Below, piece by piece: positions 1 through 8,886 of a stretch of DNA of 64,000 bases. Every line of letters begins with the position of its first letter. The stretch's first letter is position 1. The position numbers and the translations under genes were made by a program. The notes beneath the pieces were generated by a model. That model was not told the DNA's origin, made no database searches, and worked only from the letters and a program-made list of their open reading frames with translations. Origin of the DNA: Bacteroides ilei (GTDB lineage: Bacteria > Bacteroidota > Bacteroidia > Bacteroidales > Bacteroidaceae); the NCBI RefSeq assembly GCF_900128495.1, contig NZ_LT635801.1, positions 1,685,997 through 1,749,996 on the forward strand, given 5' to 3'.

Positions 1-3000
1 AGTCAAATATCAATTTCATCGATGTGGAGCGTTATCAGATAGTGCAGGATAAGCATGGTGTTATCTGGATTACGACTTATGGCAACGGGTTATTTGCCTA
101 CGACAAGAATACAAAGGAATTGATGCATTTTCAGGCTAGTGAAAATGATTTGCAAGGTTATTTGGGCTCCAATTTTGTACAGGCTTTGTTGGTAGACCGT
201 TCGGGTAACGTTTGGGTAAGTTCGGAATATACAGGTTTGTCACGTATCAGCGTCATCAATGAAGGGGCTACACGTATTTATCCGTATGGAACCCCATCTT
301 TCGATTGGGGAAATGCAATACGTATGCTACAAAGAAATAAGGACGGTAATATTTATGTAGGTAACAGGAATGGGGATGTTTATGAATATACACCTGATTT
401 GAACCACATTCTGAAAGCAGAACATTTCAATACCAATATATACGCTGCATTGACCGATGAAAAGGGAGTAGAATGGTTGTGTACCCGCGTAAGAGGATTG
501 TTGATTGGTGGTAAGGAGTACCGCCATAAAGCCAATGATCCTTCAAGTCTTTCGTTCGACCAGACATTCTGTCTGTTGCAGGATAAGAAAAAGAATATAT
601 GGGTAGGAACTTTTGGAGGAGGACTTGATCTGGCTGTTTCACAAGGAGATGGGTATGTTTTCCGTCATTTCTTCAATGAGACTGATGGTATGAAACGTAT
701 CCGTGCGCTTTGTGAGGACCGTAACGGTTGGATTTGGGTCGGAACAAGTGATGGACTGTTCTGCTTTTATCCTGACAGGCTTTTGAAGAATCCGCGTGAC
801 TACTATCGGTATTCGTTGGATAAAGGAAGTATCAAGACCGATGAAATAAGAAGTATCGTGATGGACTCGAAGGGACGTATATGGATTGCTGAAACGGGGG
901 CAGGCTTTGCTGTCTGTACTCCGGGAAAGGATTATTCGGATCTGGTATTCGAACATTATGATGTTTCCGACGGATTGATTAATCCGATGGTACTGGGATT
1001 CGTGGAGGATTTGCAAGGTCATATGTGGATTACGACCGAATATGGTGTATCACGTTTTGATATGCAGAAGAAATTGTTCGAGAATTACCTGTTCTCCAGT
1101 AACTTGCAGGGAAATGTATATGGTGATAACAGTACACTCCGGCTGGATGACGGGCGTCTGGCGTTTGGAAGCCGGTATGGACTTACCGTTGTAGATCCTT
1201 TGAAACTTCGTCGTAAGAACATGAAGAATGAAGTGGTATTTACGGATCTGAAACTGAATGGTGAATCTGTACGGCCGGGGCAGCCGGATTCTCCGTTGGA
1301 TTCGGCATTGGCATATTCGTCTGTCGTGAATCTGAAGTACGACCAGAATTCCTTTAATATCGAATTTTCGATTATGGATTATTCCGACAGAGAAAAATAT
1401 ATGAGTAAACTGGAAAATTATGATAAGGAATGGAGTGTCCCTTCTTCACTAGGTTTTGTAGCTTACAAGAACCTGTCTCCCGGTACTTACTATCTGCATG
1501 TAAAAGCGTGCAATTCGTTGGGGGTATGGTCGGACCAGGAGGCTGTATTGAAGATTGTAGTGTCTCCTCCGTTCTGGAGAAGCTATTGGGCGTATGCATT
1601 GTATATTGTAGTCTTGTTGGCACTGCTGTACTTTACGTATCGTATATTGAACAAGATGAATACGCTCCGTTATAAGATTGCTATGGAAGAACAGCTTACC
1701 GAATATAAGCTGGTATTCTTTACCAATATTTCCCATGAATTCCGCACACCGCTGACCTTGATTCAAGGGGCATTGGAGAAGATTCACCGTATCGGAGGAT
1801 TAACCAAGGAACAGTTGTCTTCTATTAAAATCATGGACAAGAGTACACAACGTATGCTCCGTCTTATCAACCAGTTGCTTGAATTCCGTAAAATGCAGAA
1901 CCGGAAACTTTCACTGGCTTTGGAGGAAATGGATGTGATACCCTTCCTGCAGGATATTTATCAGAGTTTCATGGATATTGCCGAATCAAAACATATGGAA
2001 TATACATTTGAAACCGATCGTGATTCATACAGGATGTTCGTTGATAAGGGACATTTGGATAAGATTGTCTATAATCTGTTGTCGAATGCATTCAAGTATA
2101 CCCCTTCCCGGGGAAAGATTGTGTTCAGTGTTGCAGTTGATGAGAATGCAAAGAAGATCCGGTTGCAGGTTTCGGATACAGGGGTCGGTATCCCGAAACA
2201 GAAGCAGGGAGAGTTATTCCATCGTTTTATGCAGAGCAGCTTTTCGGGCAGCAGTATGGGGGTAGGATTACATTTGACCCATGAACTGGTTGTACTCCAG
2301 AAGGGAACAATCCGTTTTTCTGAAAATCCGTTGGGAGGATCTATATTTACCGTGGAACTGCCTACTGACTCTTCCATTTTTGAGGAAAAGGATTTTCTGG
2401 TTCCCGACAATGCTATTCTGCGTGAAGAGGTGGAGGCGGAAAAACATTTTGCCACAGAAATGAAGAAGGAAAACAGTGAAGTGGAAGTGCCGGAATTTGC
2501 CCGTTCTCCGCTGAACAAACGTAAGGTACTGATTGTAGAAGACGATATGGATGTACGTAATTTCCTGCAACAGGAGATCAGTCCTTATTTTGAAGTATTG
2601 GTGGCTTCGAACGGAAATGAAGGGTTTGACATTGCAAAGAATACAGAGCTGGATTTGATAATCAGTGATGTCATGATGCCGGTATGTTCAGGTTTTGATA
2701 TGACCCGGAAGCTGAGAAATGATCTGGCTACCAGTCATATTCCTATTATTCTGCTGACAGCTTTGGATTCGGACGACAATCATGTGAAGGGAGTGGGTAT
2801 GGGAGCAGATGCCTACATTACCAAGCCGTTCAGCATGCAGTTGTTGCTTACCCGTGCGTTCAAGTTGATTGAACAGCGTGAAAAACTGAAAGAAAAGTTT
2901 TCGAACGATCCGAAGGAGGTGCGCTCAGTTCTTTGTTCTTCGGATGCCGACCGGCAGTTTGTTGACAAGATGATTGAAGTAGTTGAGAGCCAGCTGTCGA

Positions 3001-3368
3001 ATGCACAGTTCTCGGTCGATGAGTTCGCTTCAATGATGTGTATGGGACGTTCCTTGTTCTACCGTAAGGTAAGAGGAGTTACCGGATATTCTCCGAATGA
3101 ATATATCCGTATCATGCGTATGAAAAAGGCGGCGACGTTGCTCCGTCAGACGAATATGACGATTTCGGAGGTATCTTATCAGGTGGGATTGAATGATCCG
3201 TTCTATTTCAGCAAGTGTTTCAAAAGCCAGTTCGGCATTACGCCCTCGGCTTACCAGAAAGGGGAAGAGCCACATCCGGATAAAGGTAATACCGCTTCAA
3301 ATACCCGACAACGTGATACCAAAGGGGAGGAGGAAGGAGCGAAAAACGACAATAATTCCGGGAATTAA
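1..3368 (+). CDS. Hybrid two-component sensor/regulator (HTCS), 5' partial
   Basis: The frame is already open at the first bases, so the real start lies upstream. Numbering from the GTG at 24, repeated beta-propeller (Reg_prop) motifs such as WVGTSDGLF fill roughly residues 1-430, a Y_Y_Y domain follows to about 515, and one membrane helix lies near 522-543. The cytoplasmic part has a histidine-kinase dimerisation motif with the phospho-acceptor His near 571 (NISHEFRTP), an ATPase domain (N box near 684, DTGVGIP near 719), a receiver domain with Asp 882 (SDVMMP), and a C-terminal AraC-type helix-turn-helix. In Bacteroides such one-protein systems sense oligosaccharides in the periplasm and switch on the adjacent polysaccharide locus. 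The following DUF4861, GH42 and acetyltransferase genes on the same strand, plus the GH28/GH43 genes further along, suggest a pectic ligand; this is inferred. Confidence 0.95.
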   Translation, partial: SNINFIDVERYQIVQDKHGVIWITTYGNGLFAYDKNTKELMHFQASENDLQGYLGSNFVQALLVDRSGNVWVSSEYTGLSRISVINEGATRIYPYGTPSFDWGNAIRMLQRNKDGNIYVGNRNGDVYEYTPDLNHILKAEHFNTNIYAALTDEKGVEWLCTRVRGLLIGGKEYRHKANDPSSLSFDQTFCLLQDKKKNIWVGTFGGGLDLAVSQGDGYVFRHFFNETDGMKRIRALCEDRNGWIWVGTSDGLFCFYPDRLLKNPRDYYRYSLDKGSIKTDEIRSIVMDSKGRIWIAETGAGFAVCTPGKDYSDLVFEHYDVSDGLINPMVLGFVEDLQGHMWITTEYGVSRFDMQKKLFENYLFSSNLQGNVYGDNSTLRLDDGRLAFGSRYGLTVVDPLKLRRKNMKNEVVFTDLKLNGESVRPGQPDSPLDSALAYSSVVNLKYDQNSFNIEFSIMDYSDREKYMSKLENYDKEWSVPSSLGFVAYKNLSPGTYYLHVKACNSLGVWSDQEAVLKIVVSPPFWRSYWAYALYIVVLLALLYFTYRILNKMNTLRYKIAMEEQLTEYKLVFFTNISHEFRTPLTLIQGALEKIHRIGGLTKEQLSSIKIMDKSTQRMLRLINQLLEFRKMQNRKLSLALEEMDVIPFLQDIYQSFMDIAESKHMEYTFETDRDSYRMFVDKGHLDKIVYNLLSNAFKYTPSRGKIVFSVAVDENAKKIRLQVSDTGVGIPKQKQGELFHRFMQSSFSGSSMGVGLHLTHELVVLQKGTIRFSENPLGGSIFTVELPTDSSIFEEKDFLVPDNAILREEVEAEKHFATEMKKENSEVEVPEFARSPLNKRKVLIVEDDMDVRNFLQQEISPYFEVLVASNGNEGFDIAKNTELDLIISDVMMPVCSGFDMTRKLRNDLATSHIPIILLTALDSDDNHVKGVGMGADAYITKPFSMQLLLTRAFKLIEQREKLKEKFSNDPKEVRSVLCSSDADRQFVDKMIEVVESQLSNAQFSVDEFASMMCMGRSLFYRKVRGVTGYSPNEYIRIMRMKKAATLLRQTNMTISEVSYQVGLNDPFYFSKCFKSQFGITPSAYQKGEEPHPDKGNTASNTRQRDTKGEEEGAKNDNNSGN

Positions 3369-3411
3369 ATGAGTTATAGTATAAATGGATGAAAAATAGA
3401 TTATTGATATC

Positions 3412-4641
3412 ATGAAAACATTAGGATTGTTTGTGTCTGTATTGTTTGCCAGCTGTCTTGCTGTTTCAGCCCAGACGGTGGAGGAGAAGAATTTGGAAAT
3501 AGTTGTTGAAAATCCTTCCGATGCGGTGAAGGTCGACGAACCGGTAGTGGTTAGTCTACACGACTGGGCTAATGGTTTTACCGTAAAGTCGGCGGTTGTT
3601 ATGGATGAAGAAGTTGAGGTTCCTTCACAGCTGGATGATCTGGATTTCGATATGCGTGCCGATGAGCTGGCTTTCGTGATTGATGTGCCGGCTAGAGGAA
3701 AAAAGACATTGCAGGTCACATTGTCGGCAAAGAAGACCGATAAGATCTATAAGCCGCGTGTGTATGCCCAGATGTTGTTCCGTACTCATTATAAAGATAA
3801 ATATGAAAAAGGATATTCCATTTATGCACCGGGAACCAGTGATACGTATACCGTGCTGATGCATCATGGCATTGCCTTTGAAAGTGAACTGGTGGCTTAT
3901 CGGATCTATTATAACCAAAAGCAGACTACTGACCTTTATGGAAAATTCAACAAGGGGTTGGAGATTGAAGAAAGTTTGTTTTATCCTACCGATGAGCAGT
4001 TGAAGAAGGGGTTCGGTGATGATGTCATTCTGGTAAGAGGGAGTTGCGGGGCAGGAACTCTTCGAGGTTGGGATGGTACTCAGGCAACGGATATTGCTCC
4101 TGTTGCTTTCCGTGGACAACGACTGATCGCTTCCGGACCGGTCCGTACGATTGCCGATGCAGAGGTAAAGGCTTGGAAATATCAGGGAAAGGAGCTTAAC
4201 ATGATTAACCGTTATACCTTATATGCCGGACATCGTGATGTACAAGTAGATGCAATTTTTGACCGTCCGCTGGATCATGAAACTTTTGCCACCGGTGTGC
4301 AGAATATTTTGGGTACTTCTGAAAAATATTCCGATCATGAAGGTCTGGTGGCAAGTTGGGGTACCGACTGGCCTACAGGCGATACTGTCAAATATACCCG
4401 TCAGACGGTTGGATTGGCCACTTATATTCCTAAAAAACTAGTGTCCAAAGAAGCGGCAGACAAGGAAAATTATTTGTATGTAATCCAGGCACCTGGACAG
4501 AGCTCTTTCCGTTATTATACTGCTTTTACGTCTCGGAAGGAGAAGTTCGGTTATCCGACTCCAACGGATTGGTTTGCTTTTGCAAAAGAATGGAAAAAGG
4601 CATTGGAACAGCCATGTAAGGTGACTGTAATGCCCCGATAA
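3412..4641 (+). CDS. DUF4861 family secreted protein
   Basis: 409 residues starting with a clear signal peptide (cleavage after VSA, before QTVEE). The protein is beta-rich, with conserved stretches such as YTLYAGHRDVQ and DHEGLVASWGTDWP, and matches the DUF4861 family, whose members sit in pectin and rhamnogalacturonan loci of Bacteroidetes. The enzymatic activity is not known to me. It lies 43 bases after the HTCS gene and 45 bases before the GH42 start on the same strand, suggesting one transcription unit. A close paralogue is encoded at 55158-56381 beside GH43 and GH28 genes, similar over its full length. Confidence 0.85.
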   Translation: MKTLGLFVSVLFASCLAVSAQTVEEKNLEIVVENPSDAVKVDEPVVVSLHDWANGFTVKSAVVMDEEVEVPSQLDDLDFDMRADELAFVIDVPARGKKTLQVTLSAKKTDKIYKPRVYAQMLFRTHYKDKYEKGYSIYAPGTSDTYTVLMHHGIAFESELVAYRIYYNQKQTTDLYGKFNKGLEIEESLFYPTDEQLKKGFGDDVILVRGSCGAGTLRGWDGTQATDIAPVAFRGQRLIASGPVRTIADAEVKAWKYQGKELNMINRYTLYAGHRDVQVDAIFDRPLDHETFATGVQNILGTSEKYSDHEGLVASWGTDWPTGDTVKYTRQTVGLATYIPKKLVSKEAADKENYLYVIQAPGQSSFRYYTAFTSRKEKFGYPTPTDWFAFAKEWKKALEQPCKVTVMPR

Positions 4642-4686
4642 TATGATACAATGAAGACTTTTTGTAACCTTGAAAAAGACATGTAT

Positions 4687-6768
4687 ATGAAAAAAAGATT
4701 GATAAGTTGTCTGATGTGTCTGGCCATTTCTTTCCCTGTGATACACGGACAGAATGAATGGTTCAAAGATAAGGATCTGACACTGACTGGAGCATATTAT
4801 TATCCGGAGCATTGGAATGAAAACGAATGGGAACGGGATTTGAAAAAAATGCATGAGCTTGGGTTTGAGTTCACGCATTTTGCTGAATTTGCATGGGCAC
4901 AACTGGAGCCTCAGGAAGGGGTCTATGATTTTTCATGGCTTGATAAGGCTGTGGCTTTGGCCGATAAATATGACCTGAAGGTTGTTATGTGTACATCTAC
5001 TGCTACTCCTCCGGTCTGGTTGAGCCGTAAATACCCTGAAATACTGTTACGTGACGAACAGGGTAATGTGATGGATCATGGAGCCCGCCAGCATGCTTCT
5101 TTCGCATCGCCGACATACCGTAAACTGGCATTCCGCATGATTGAGGAGTTGGCAAAGCATTATGGAAATGATTCACGTATCATAGGATGGCAGTTGGATA
5201 ACGAACCTGCCGTACAGTTTGATTACGGTAAAGAGGCTTTGGATGGTTTCCGTCGATTCCTGAGAGAAAAATATCAGGATGATATCCGGAAGTTGAATGA
5301 GGCGTGGGGAACTGCATTCTGGAGTCAGACATATAGTTCGTTCGATGAAATCAATCTGCCTCAGTTTTCTCTGATGTTCATGAACCATCATCAGGTTTTG
5401 GATTACCGTAGGTTTGCTGCTTTACAGACGAATGAATTTTTGGATGAACAATGTCGTCTGATCAAGAAATATGCCAAGAACCAGTGGGTAACTACCAATT
5501 ACATTCCCGATTATGACAAAGGCCATATCGGTGGTAGCAAGACATTGGATTTCATGAGTTATACCCGTTATATGGTATATGGGGACAATGAAGGCATAGG
5601 TCGTCGTGGTTTCCGTATAGGAAACCCGTTACGGATTGCCATGGCAAATGATTTTTTCCGTCCGGTAACCGGTACTTATGGTGTGATGGAGCTTCAGCCG
5701 GGACAGGTGAACTGGGGGAGCATCAATCCTCAGCCATATCCTGGAGCTGTCAGATTATGGCTGTGGAGTGTATTTGCAGGTGGATCCGATTTTATCTGTA
5801 CCTATCGTTTCCGTCAGCCGCTATATGGTACCGAGCAGTATCATTATGGTATAGTGGGTACCGATGGGGTTACCGTAACTTTGGGAGGGCATGAATATGA
5901 ACAGTTCATGCGGGAAATCCGTGGATTGCGTCCTGTTGCAAGGGAACGGGAGGCCAAGCCTGCCGATTATGTGAAACGTACTACTGCCATTCTGTGGAAT
6001 CCTGAAAATTATTGGAGTATTGACCGTCAGAAGCAGAACCATACGTGGGATACCTTCAAACATGTCGACAAGTATTACCGTGCGTTGAAATCGTATGGGG
6101 CCCCTGTGGACTTCATTTCGGAAGAAAAGGATTTTTCGAGGTATCCGGTTCTGGTGGTACCGGCATACCAGCTTGCAGATGAGGCGCTGGTAAAACGTTG
6201 GAAGGAATATGTGATGGAGGGCGGCAATCTGGTACTGACTTGCCGTACGGCGCAGAAAGATCGTATGGGAAGGCTGCCTGAAGCACCTTTCGGTTCCATG
6301 ATCAGTGAACTGACAGGCGATAAAATCGAATTTTATGATTTGTTGTTGCCTGATCTGCCGGGAACAGTCAGGATGGATGACTGTGACTATAATTGGAATA
6401 CATGGGGTGAAATTCTGATGCCTCAGTCCGATAATGAAGTATGGGCTACGTATACGCAGGAATTTTATGAGGGAAAGCCTGCCGTTACTTTCCGTAAATT
6501 AGGGAAAGGTACGGTAACCTATGTGGGAGTGGACACGACCGACGGAACTTTAGAACGTAAGGTGCTGGATAAGCTGTACGCCCGTTTGGGTATTTCTGTC
6601 ATGAACCTGCCTTATGGTGTTACAATGGAATACCGTAACGGATTCGGTATTGTATTGAATTATGCAGACCGGCCTTATCATTTTGAACTTCCACAAGGAA
6701 GTAAGGTCCTGATCGGTTCGCAGGATATTCCGACCTCCGGTGTATTGGTTTTTTCAGTGGATGAATAA
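4687..6768 (+). CDS. GH42 beta-galactosidase, secreted
   Basis: The family hydrolyses terminal beta-galactosides, such as those of galactan side chains or galacto-oligosaccharides. The start at 4687 is preferred over ATGs at 4651 and 4681 because it opens directly with a signal peptide (MKKRLISC, cleaved near HGQ). Numbered from there, the acid/base glutamate is E173 in WQLDNEP and the likely nucleophile is E335 in GVMELQPGQ. The first part is a TIM barrel (about 25-400), followed by the glutamine-amidotransferase-like trimerisation domain and a small C-terminal beta domain. At about 694 residues it is the normal length for GH42. It is a putative operon partner of the HTCS and DUF4861 genes. 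Export to the periplasm or surface fits a polysaccharide-utilisation role; the exact substrate cannot be read from sequence. Confidence 0.9.
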   Translation: MKKRLISCLMCLAISFPVIHGQNEWFKDKDLTLTGAYYYPEHWNENEWERDLKKMHELGFEFTHFAEFAWAQLEPQEGVYDFSWLDKAVALADKYDLKVVMCTSTATPPVWLSRKYPEILLRDEQGNVMDHGARQHASFASPTYRKLAFRMIEELAKHYGNDSRIIGWQLDNEPAVQFDYGKEALDGFRRFLREKYQDDIRKLNEAWGTAFWSQTYSSFDEINLPQFSLMFMNHHQVLDYRRFAALQTNEFLDEQCRLIKKYAKNQWVTTNYIPDYDKGHIGGSKTLDFMSYTRYMVYGDNEGIGRRGFRIGNPLRIAMANDFFRPVTGTYGVMELQPGQVNWGSINPQPYPGAVRLWLWSVFAGGSDFICTYRFRQPLYGTEQYHYGIVGTDGVTVTLGGHEYEQFMREIRGLRPVAREREAKPADYVKRTTAILWNPENYWSIDRQKQNHTWDTFKHVDKYYRALKSYGAPVDFISEEKDFSRYPVLVVPAYQLADEALVKRWKEYVMEGGNLVLTCRTAQKDRMGRLPEAPFGSMISELTGDKIEFYDLLLPDLPGTVRMDDCDYNWNTWGEILMPQSDNEVWATYTQEFYEGKPAVTFRKLGKGTVTYVGVDTTDGTLERKVLDKLYARLGISVMNLPYGVTMEYRNGFGIVLNYADRPYHFELPQGSKVLIGSQDIPTSGVLVFSVDE

Positions 6769-6791
6769 TAGACTTAATTGAATGTACATTT

Positions 6792-7361
6792 ATGGGAAAT
6801 GTGATTGAAAGGATGAGAAAGGGCGAACGGATCGTTGAAACGGATCCGGATTTTCCTTTACTGAGAGAAGAGTTTGAGAAGACGATGAAACTGGTAGGTG
6901 AGTTGAATTCCGGATATCATTCGCCGGATGAGGTACGCGCATTATTGGAACGTATATGGGGATGTGAGCTGGATGCTTCCGTCAGAATGTTTCCACCTTT
7001 CTATACGGCTTTCGGTAAGCTTACCCGTGTAGGGAAAGGGGTGTTCATCAATTTCGGCTGTACGTTTCTTGATCAAGGGGGAATTACCATTGAGGATGGT
7101 GTCTTTATAGCTCCGGGTGTGAAGATAGCTACTGAGGGGCATCCTGAAAATCCGGCAGTCCGTCATAATCTGCTGGTCAAACCGGTTACTGTAAAACGTA
7201 ATGCATGGATTGGGGCGGGAGCTATTGTCCTGCCAGGTGTTACGATAGGTGAAAATGCGATTGTAGCGGCTGGAGCTGTCGTGACGAGAGATGTTCCTGA
7301 TAATATGATAGTAGGTGGTGTCCCTGCCAAAGTCATCAGGGCAATAGATGTGAACCGATAG
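6792..7361 (+). CDS. Maltose/galactoside O-acetyltransferase-like hexapeptide protein
   Basis: 189 residues. The N-terminal helical Mac domain (about 5-60) is followed by left-handed parallel beta-helix hexapeptide repeats (IEDGVFIAPGV, GAIVLPGVTIGENAIVAAG) and a family-typical end (PAKVIRAI). A catalytic-type histidine occurs in the ATEGHPE segment, as in LacA/Maa/NodL enzymes, which transfer acetyl from acetyl-CoA to a sugar hydroxyl. It has no signal peptide, so it should be cytoplasmic. It begins 23 bases after the GH42 stop and ends at a strong terminator, so it is probably the last gene of the operon. The acceptor sugar is unknown; galactosides released by the neighbouring GH42 are a plausible guess. 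Confidence 0.85.
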   Translation: MGNVIERMRKGERIVETDPDFPLLREEFEKTMKLVGELNSGYHSPDEVRALLERIWGCELDASVRMFPPFYTAFGKLTRVGKGVFINFGCTFLDQGGITIEDGVFIAPGVKIATEGHPENPAVRHNLLVKPVTVKRNAWIGAGAIVLPGVTIGENAIVAAGAVVTRDVPDNMIVGGVPAKVIRAIDVNR

Positions 7362-7386
7362 CTATACGTTAGAATATGATAGAATA

Positions 7387-7438
7387 AAAGACGAAAGCTT
7401 ACTCAATTGTACGATGATACTGGTAAGCTTTCGTCTTT
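7387..7438. terminator. Bidirectional terminator between acetyltransferase and uraH
   Basis: Perfect 16-base inverted repeat: AAAGACGAAAGCTTAC at 7387-7402 pairs with 7423-7438 around a 20-base loop. It lies between convergent genes and carries A/T runs on both sides, so it can serve both strands. Confidence 0.85.
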
Positions 7439-7444
7439 ATTCAT

Positions 7445-7858
7445 TCAACTGCCTCTATAAGTTGAATATCCGTATGGAGAAAGGGTTATAGGCACATGGT
7501 AATGGTTTTCATCTTTGATTTCGAGCACTACTTGAATATATGGATAGAACGTATCTTTTTGTTGCCTTTTGAAGTAAGGACCTATGTGATAGGTCAGCCT
7601 ATATATACCTCTGTTGTCATTCCCTTTTTTTTCAAGGAAGTCTTTTACCCTTCCATCCTTGTCGGTTATTTTTTCGTCTATTGTCTGCCAGGAATCGTTT
7701 TTATCCTGTTTTTCCAGTGTTATTTTTACTCCGGGTGCCGGTTGCCCGAGGTGGATGTCAAGAATGTGGCTGGAGAGCTGGAATTCTTTTGTTTGTGCCA
7801 GTGCAGGCATGGATCCGATGAAGGTGAGCAGCATTGATAATAAAAAGAATTTTTTCAT
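7445..7858 (-). CDS. uraH: 5-hydroxyisourate hydrolase (transthyretin-like), periplasmic
   Basis: Hydrolyses 5-hydroxyisourate, the product of urate oxidation, to OHCU. The 137 residues start with a signal peptide (cleaved after ALAQ), so the enzyme is predicted to be periplasmic. The family signature is complete: SSHILD with His31, the DGR segment with Arg70, HYHVP with His121 and the C-terminal YRGS tetrapeptide. It is a single gene with its own promoter (7898-7928), a strong palindrome over that promoter and a terminator behind it. No urate oxidase or OHCU decarboxylase gene is in the window, so the substrate would have to come from spontaneous urate chemistry or another organism; alternatively the protein has a different role. 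Confidence 0.9.
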   Translation of the reverse strand: MKKFFLLSMLLTFIGSMPALAQTKEFQLSSHILDIHLGQPAPGVKITLEKQDKNDSWQTIDEKITDKDGRVKDFLEKKGNDNRGIYRLTYHIGPYFKRQQKDTFYPYIQVVLEIKDENHYHVPITLSPYGYSTYRGS

Positions 7859-7897
7859 ACGTTGGAATGTAAAAAGTGAATACTGTTCTAATTATTG

Positions 7898-7928
7898 CAA
7901 ATGTATTTAAGTTTGTAATAATTACAAA
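7898..7928 (-). promoter_or_regulatory. Promoter of uraH
   Basis: Read on the minus strand: TTTG (complement of 7925-7928), 19 bases, then TACATTTG (complement of 7898-7905). This matches the Bacteroides -33/-7 consensus with ideal spacing and lies 40 bases before the ATG at 7858. Confidence 0.75.
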
Positions 7929-7932
7929 CTTA
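7908..7932. promoter_or_regulatory. 25-bp perfect palindrome over the uraH -33 box
   Basis: Arms TAAGTTTGTAAT (7908-7919) and ATTACAAACTTA (7921-7932) are perfectly complementary around a single central A. The palindrome covers the -33 element of the uraH promoter, the classical position for a repressor operator. No regulator gene is adjacent. It is A/T-rich and lacks a T run after it, so it is not a convincing terminator. Confidence 0.65.
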
Positions 7933-8058
7933 TGTGCAGTAGCCTACATTCTTTTCTGTTTTATTAAGTATTATATTCAGGTTTTAAATAAAAATGGAAT
8001 AGCTTGTTTTTTAGTTGATTCTGCGGTTAATAAGAATAGTGTCTGTAAGATTAGCAAT

Positions 8059-8100
8059 ATCAATAAAAAAGGCTTCCATTTGGAAGCCTTTTTTATTGAT
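8059..8100 (-). terminator. Hairpin terminator, probably of the ancestral tRNA-Lys gene
   Basis: Perfect 20-base arms (8059-8078 and 8081-8100) with a two-base loop and T runs. It abuts the tRNA 3' fragment at 8101, exactly where a terminator for the minus-strand tRNA would sit before the island inserted. Confidence 0.75.
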
Positions 8101-8115
8101 GTGATCCGCTTGGGG
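8101..8115 (-). repeat. Left attachment site: duplicated tRNA-Lys 3' end
   Basis: GTGATCCGCTTGGGG is identical to 30092-30106, the 3' acceptor and T-arm part of the tRNA-Lys gene, and in the same orientation. After three mismatches the bases GAACC also agree. A 3' tRNA fragment about 22 kb from the intact gene, with cargo between, is the footprint of site-specific integration by a tyrosine recombinase. Confidence 0.75.
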
Positions 8116-8174
8116 GCGGAACCTTATATTTTTTATCGCTAATAATCAGTTACTTATCTTGCTGTTTATCATTT

Positions 8175-8193
8175 AGTCCACCTATTTCACCTC
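8175..8193. repeat. 19-bp direct repeat, left copy
   Basis: AGTCCACCTATTTCACCTC, identical to 29969-29987. It sits 59 bases inside the left att copy. Position near both ends in the same orientation suggests arm-type recombinase or accessory-factor binding. Confidence 0.7.
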
Positions 8194-8292
8194 GATTGAA
8201 CTTCTTTGTTCTGCACTGATATACAACTCTTTGTCAGTACTGCAAAGATACGGATTTTTGCTTTGAAAATCAACGAAAATTCCAAGAAATGT

Positions 8293-8586
8293 TTAACGGA
8301 ATGCTTCCTGTCTGTTTTTCTCAAGAAGTTCTTCTATATCAGATTCCCGATATAAAATTTTACCTCCAATCTGATAATAGGATAAGATTCCATTATTTCT
8401 ATATTCTTGTAAAGTGCGTCTTGATACTTTAAGGTAATTTGCCAATTCTGCATCATTCATATATCTATGCCCATTAAGTGTTGGGTTGTTGTTCTTCAGA
8501 ATATCTTCGAGTCTTGTTAGCGTATCTTTTAACCTATTGTATATCTGAATAACTTGCTCATTATCTTGGGTAATTACTTTGCTCAT
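8293..8586 (-). CDS. Helix-turn-helix (excisionase-type) DNA-binding protein
   Basis: 97 residues. The N-terminal third is helical (residues 8-35), followed by a winged-helix MerR/excisionase-type DNA-binding domain (about 42-90), with the recognition segment DAELANYLKVSRRTLQEYR and a wing around YYQIGGKILYRESDI. Proteins of this type are found in Bacteroides conjugative and mobilisable transposons, where related ones help excision or control transfer genes. Its start overlaps the end of the upstream gene by four bases (8583-8586), so the pair is translationally coupled. Which role it plays here is not shown. Confidence 0.8.
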   Translation of the reverse strand: MSKVITQDNEQVIQIYNRLKDTLTRLEDILKNNNPTLNGHRYMNDAELANYLKVSRRTLQEYRNNGILSYYQIGGKILYRESDIEELLEKNRQEAFR

Positions 8587-8870
8587 AATTTTCTGTTGTG
8601 TTTTTCAATGAACTTCTGAATATCTTCTTTTTTATAATAAATCTTTTTTCCAATTTGAGAATAAGAGATTTGGTCTGTATCTCTAAGATTCTGTAATGTT
8701 CTTGGAGAAATTTTGAGGATCAGGCAAACTTCTTGATTATCCAACCATTCCCCTATTGTTTTCTGTGAAGAAGCTGTAATCAATTTATCAATGGTATCAA
8801 GGAAGTTTTCAATTTCCTTTAATGTCTTTTCATATGTAGCTGTTTCAATTCCAATGATTTCCATATCCAA
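8583..8870 (-). CDS. Helix-turn-helix (excisionase-type) DNA-binding protein
   Basis: 95 residues with the same plan as its downstream neighbour: helical N-terminus, then a DNA-binding domain from about residue 42 (EVCLILKISPRTLQNLRDT) with the wing YSQIGKKIYYKKEDI. The two are diverged tandem paralogues. It is the first gene of the pair and has a strong promoter (8887-8918) preceded by four 10-bp repeats. By position near the left att copy, one of the two could be the excisionase of the original element. Confidence 0.8.
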   Translation of the reverse strand: MDMEIIGIETATYEKTLKEIENFLDTIDKLITASSQKTIGEWLDNQEVCLILKISPRTLQNLRDTDQISYSQIGKKIYYKKEDIQKFIEKHNRKL

Positions 8871-8886
8871 AAAAGTTGAGTTTGTA

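Larger units (their letters stand above)
7933..8292. other. Junction region: old tRNA terminator, att copy and left end of island
   Basis: No gene is visible in these 360 bases. From left to right they hold A/T-rich spacer, a 20-bp-arm hairpin (8059-8100), the 15-bp tRNA-Lys 3' copy (8101-8115), the 19-bp repeat (8175-8193) and further A/T-rich sequence leading into the end of the first helix-turn-helix gene. An 88-codon open frame across it has no protein character. Confidence 0.7.

Noticed and set aside
4651..4686. Upstream start for the GH42 gene
   Set aside because: The extra 12 residues precede a complete signal peptide and would bury it.
8101..8125. A second complete tRNA-Lys gene at the left boundary
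   Set aside because: Only the 3' acceptor and part of the T arm are present; no anticodon arm follows.
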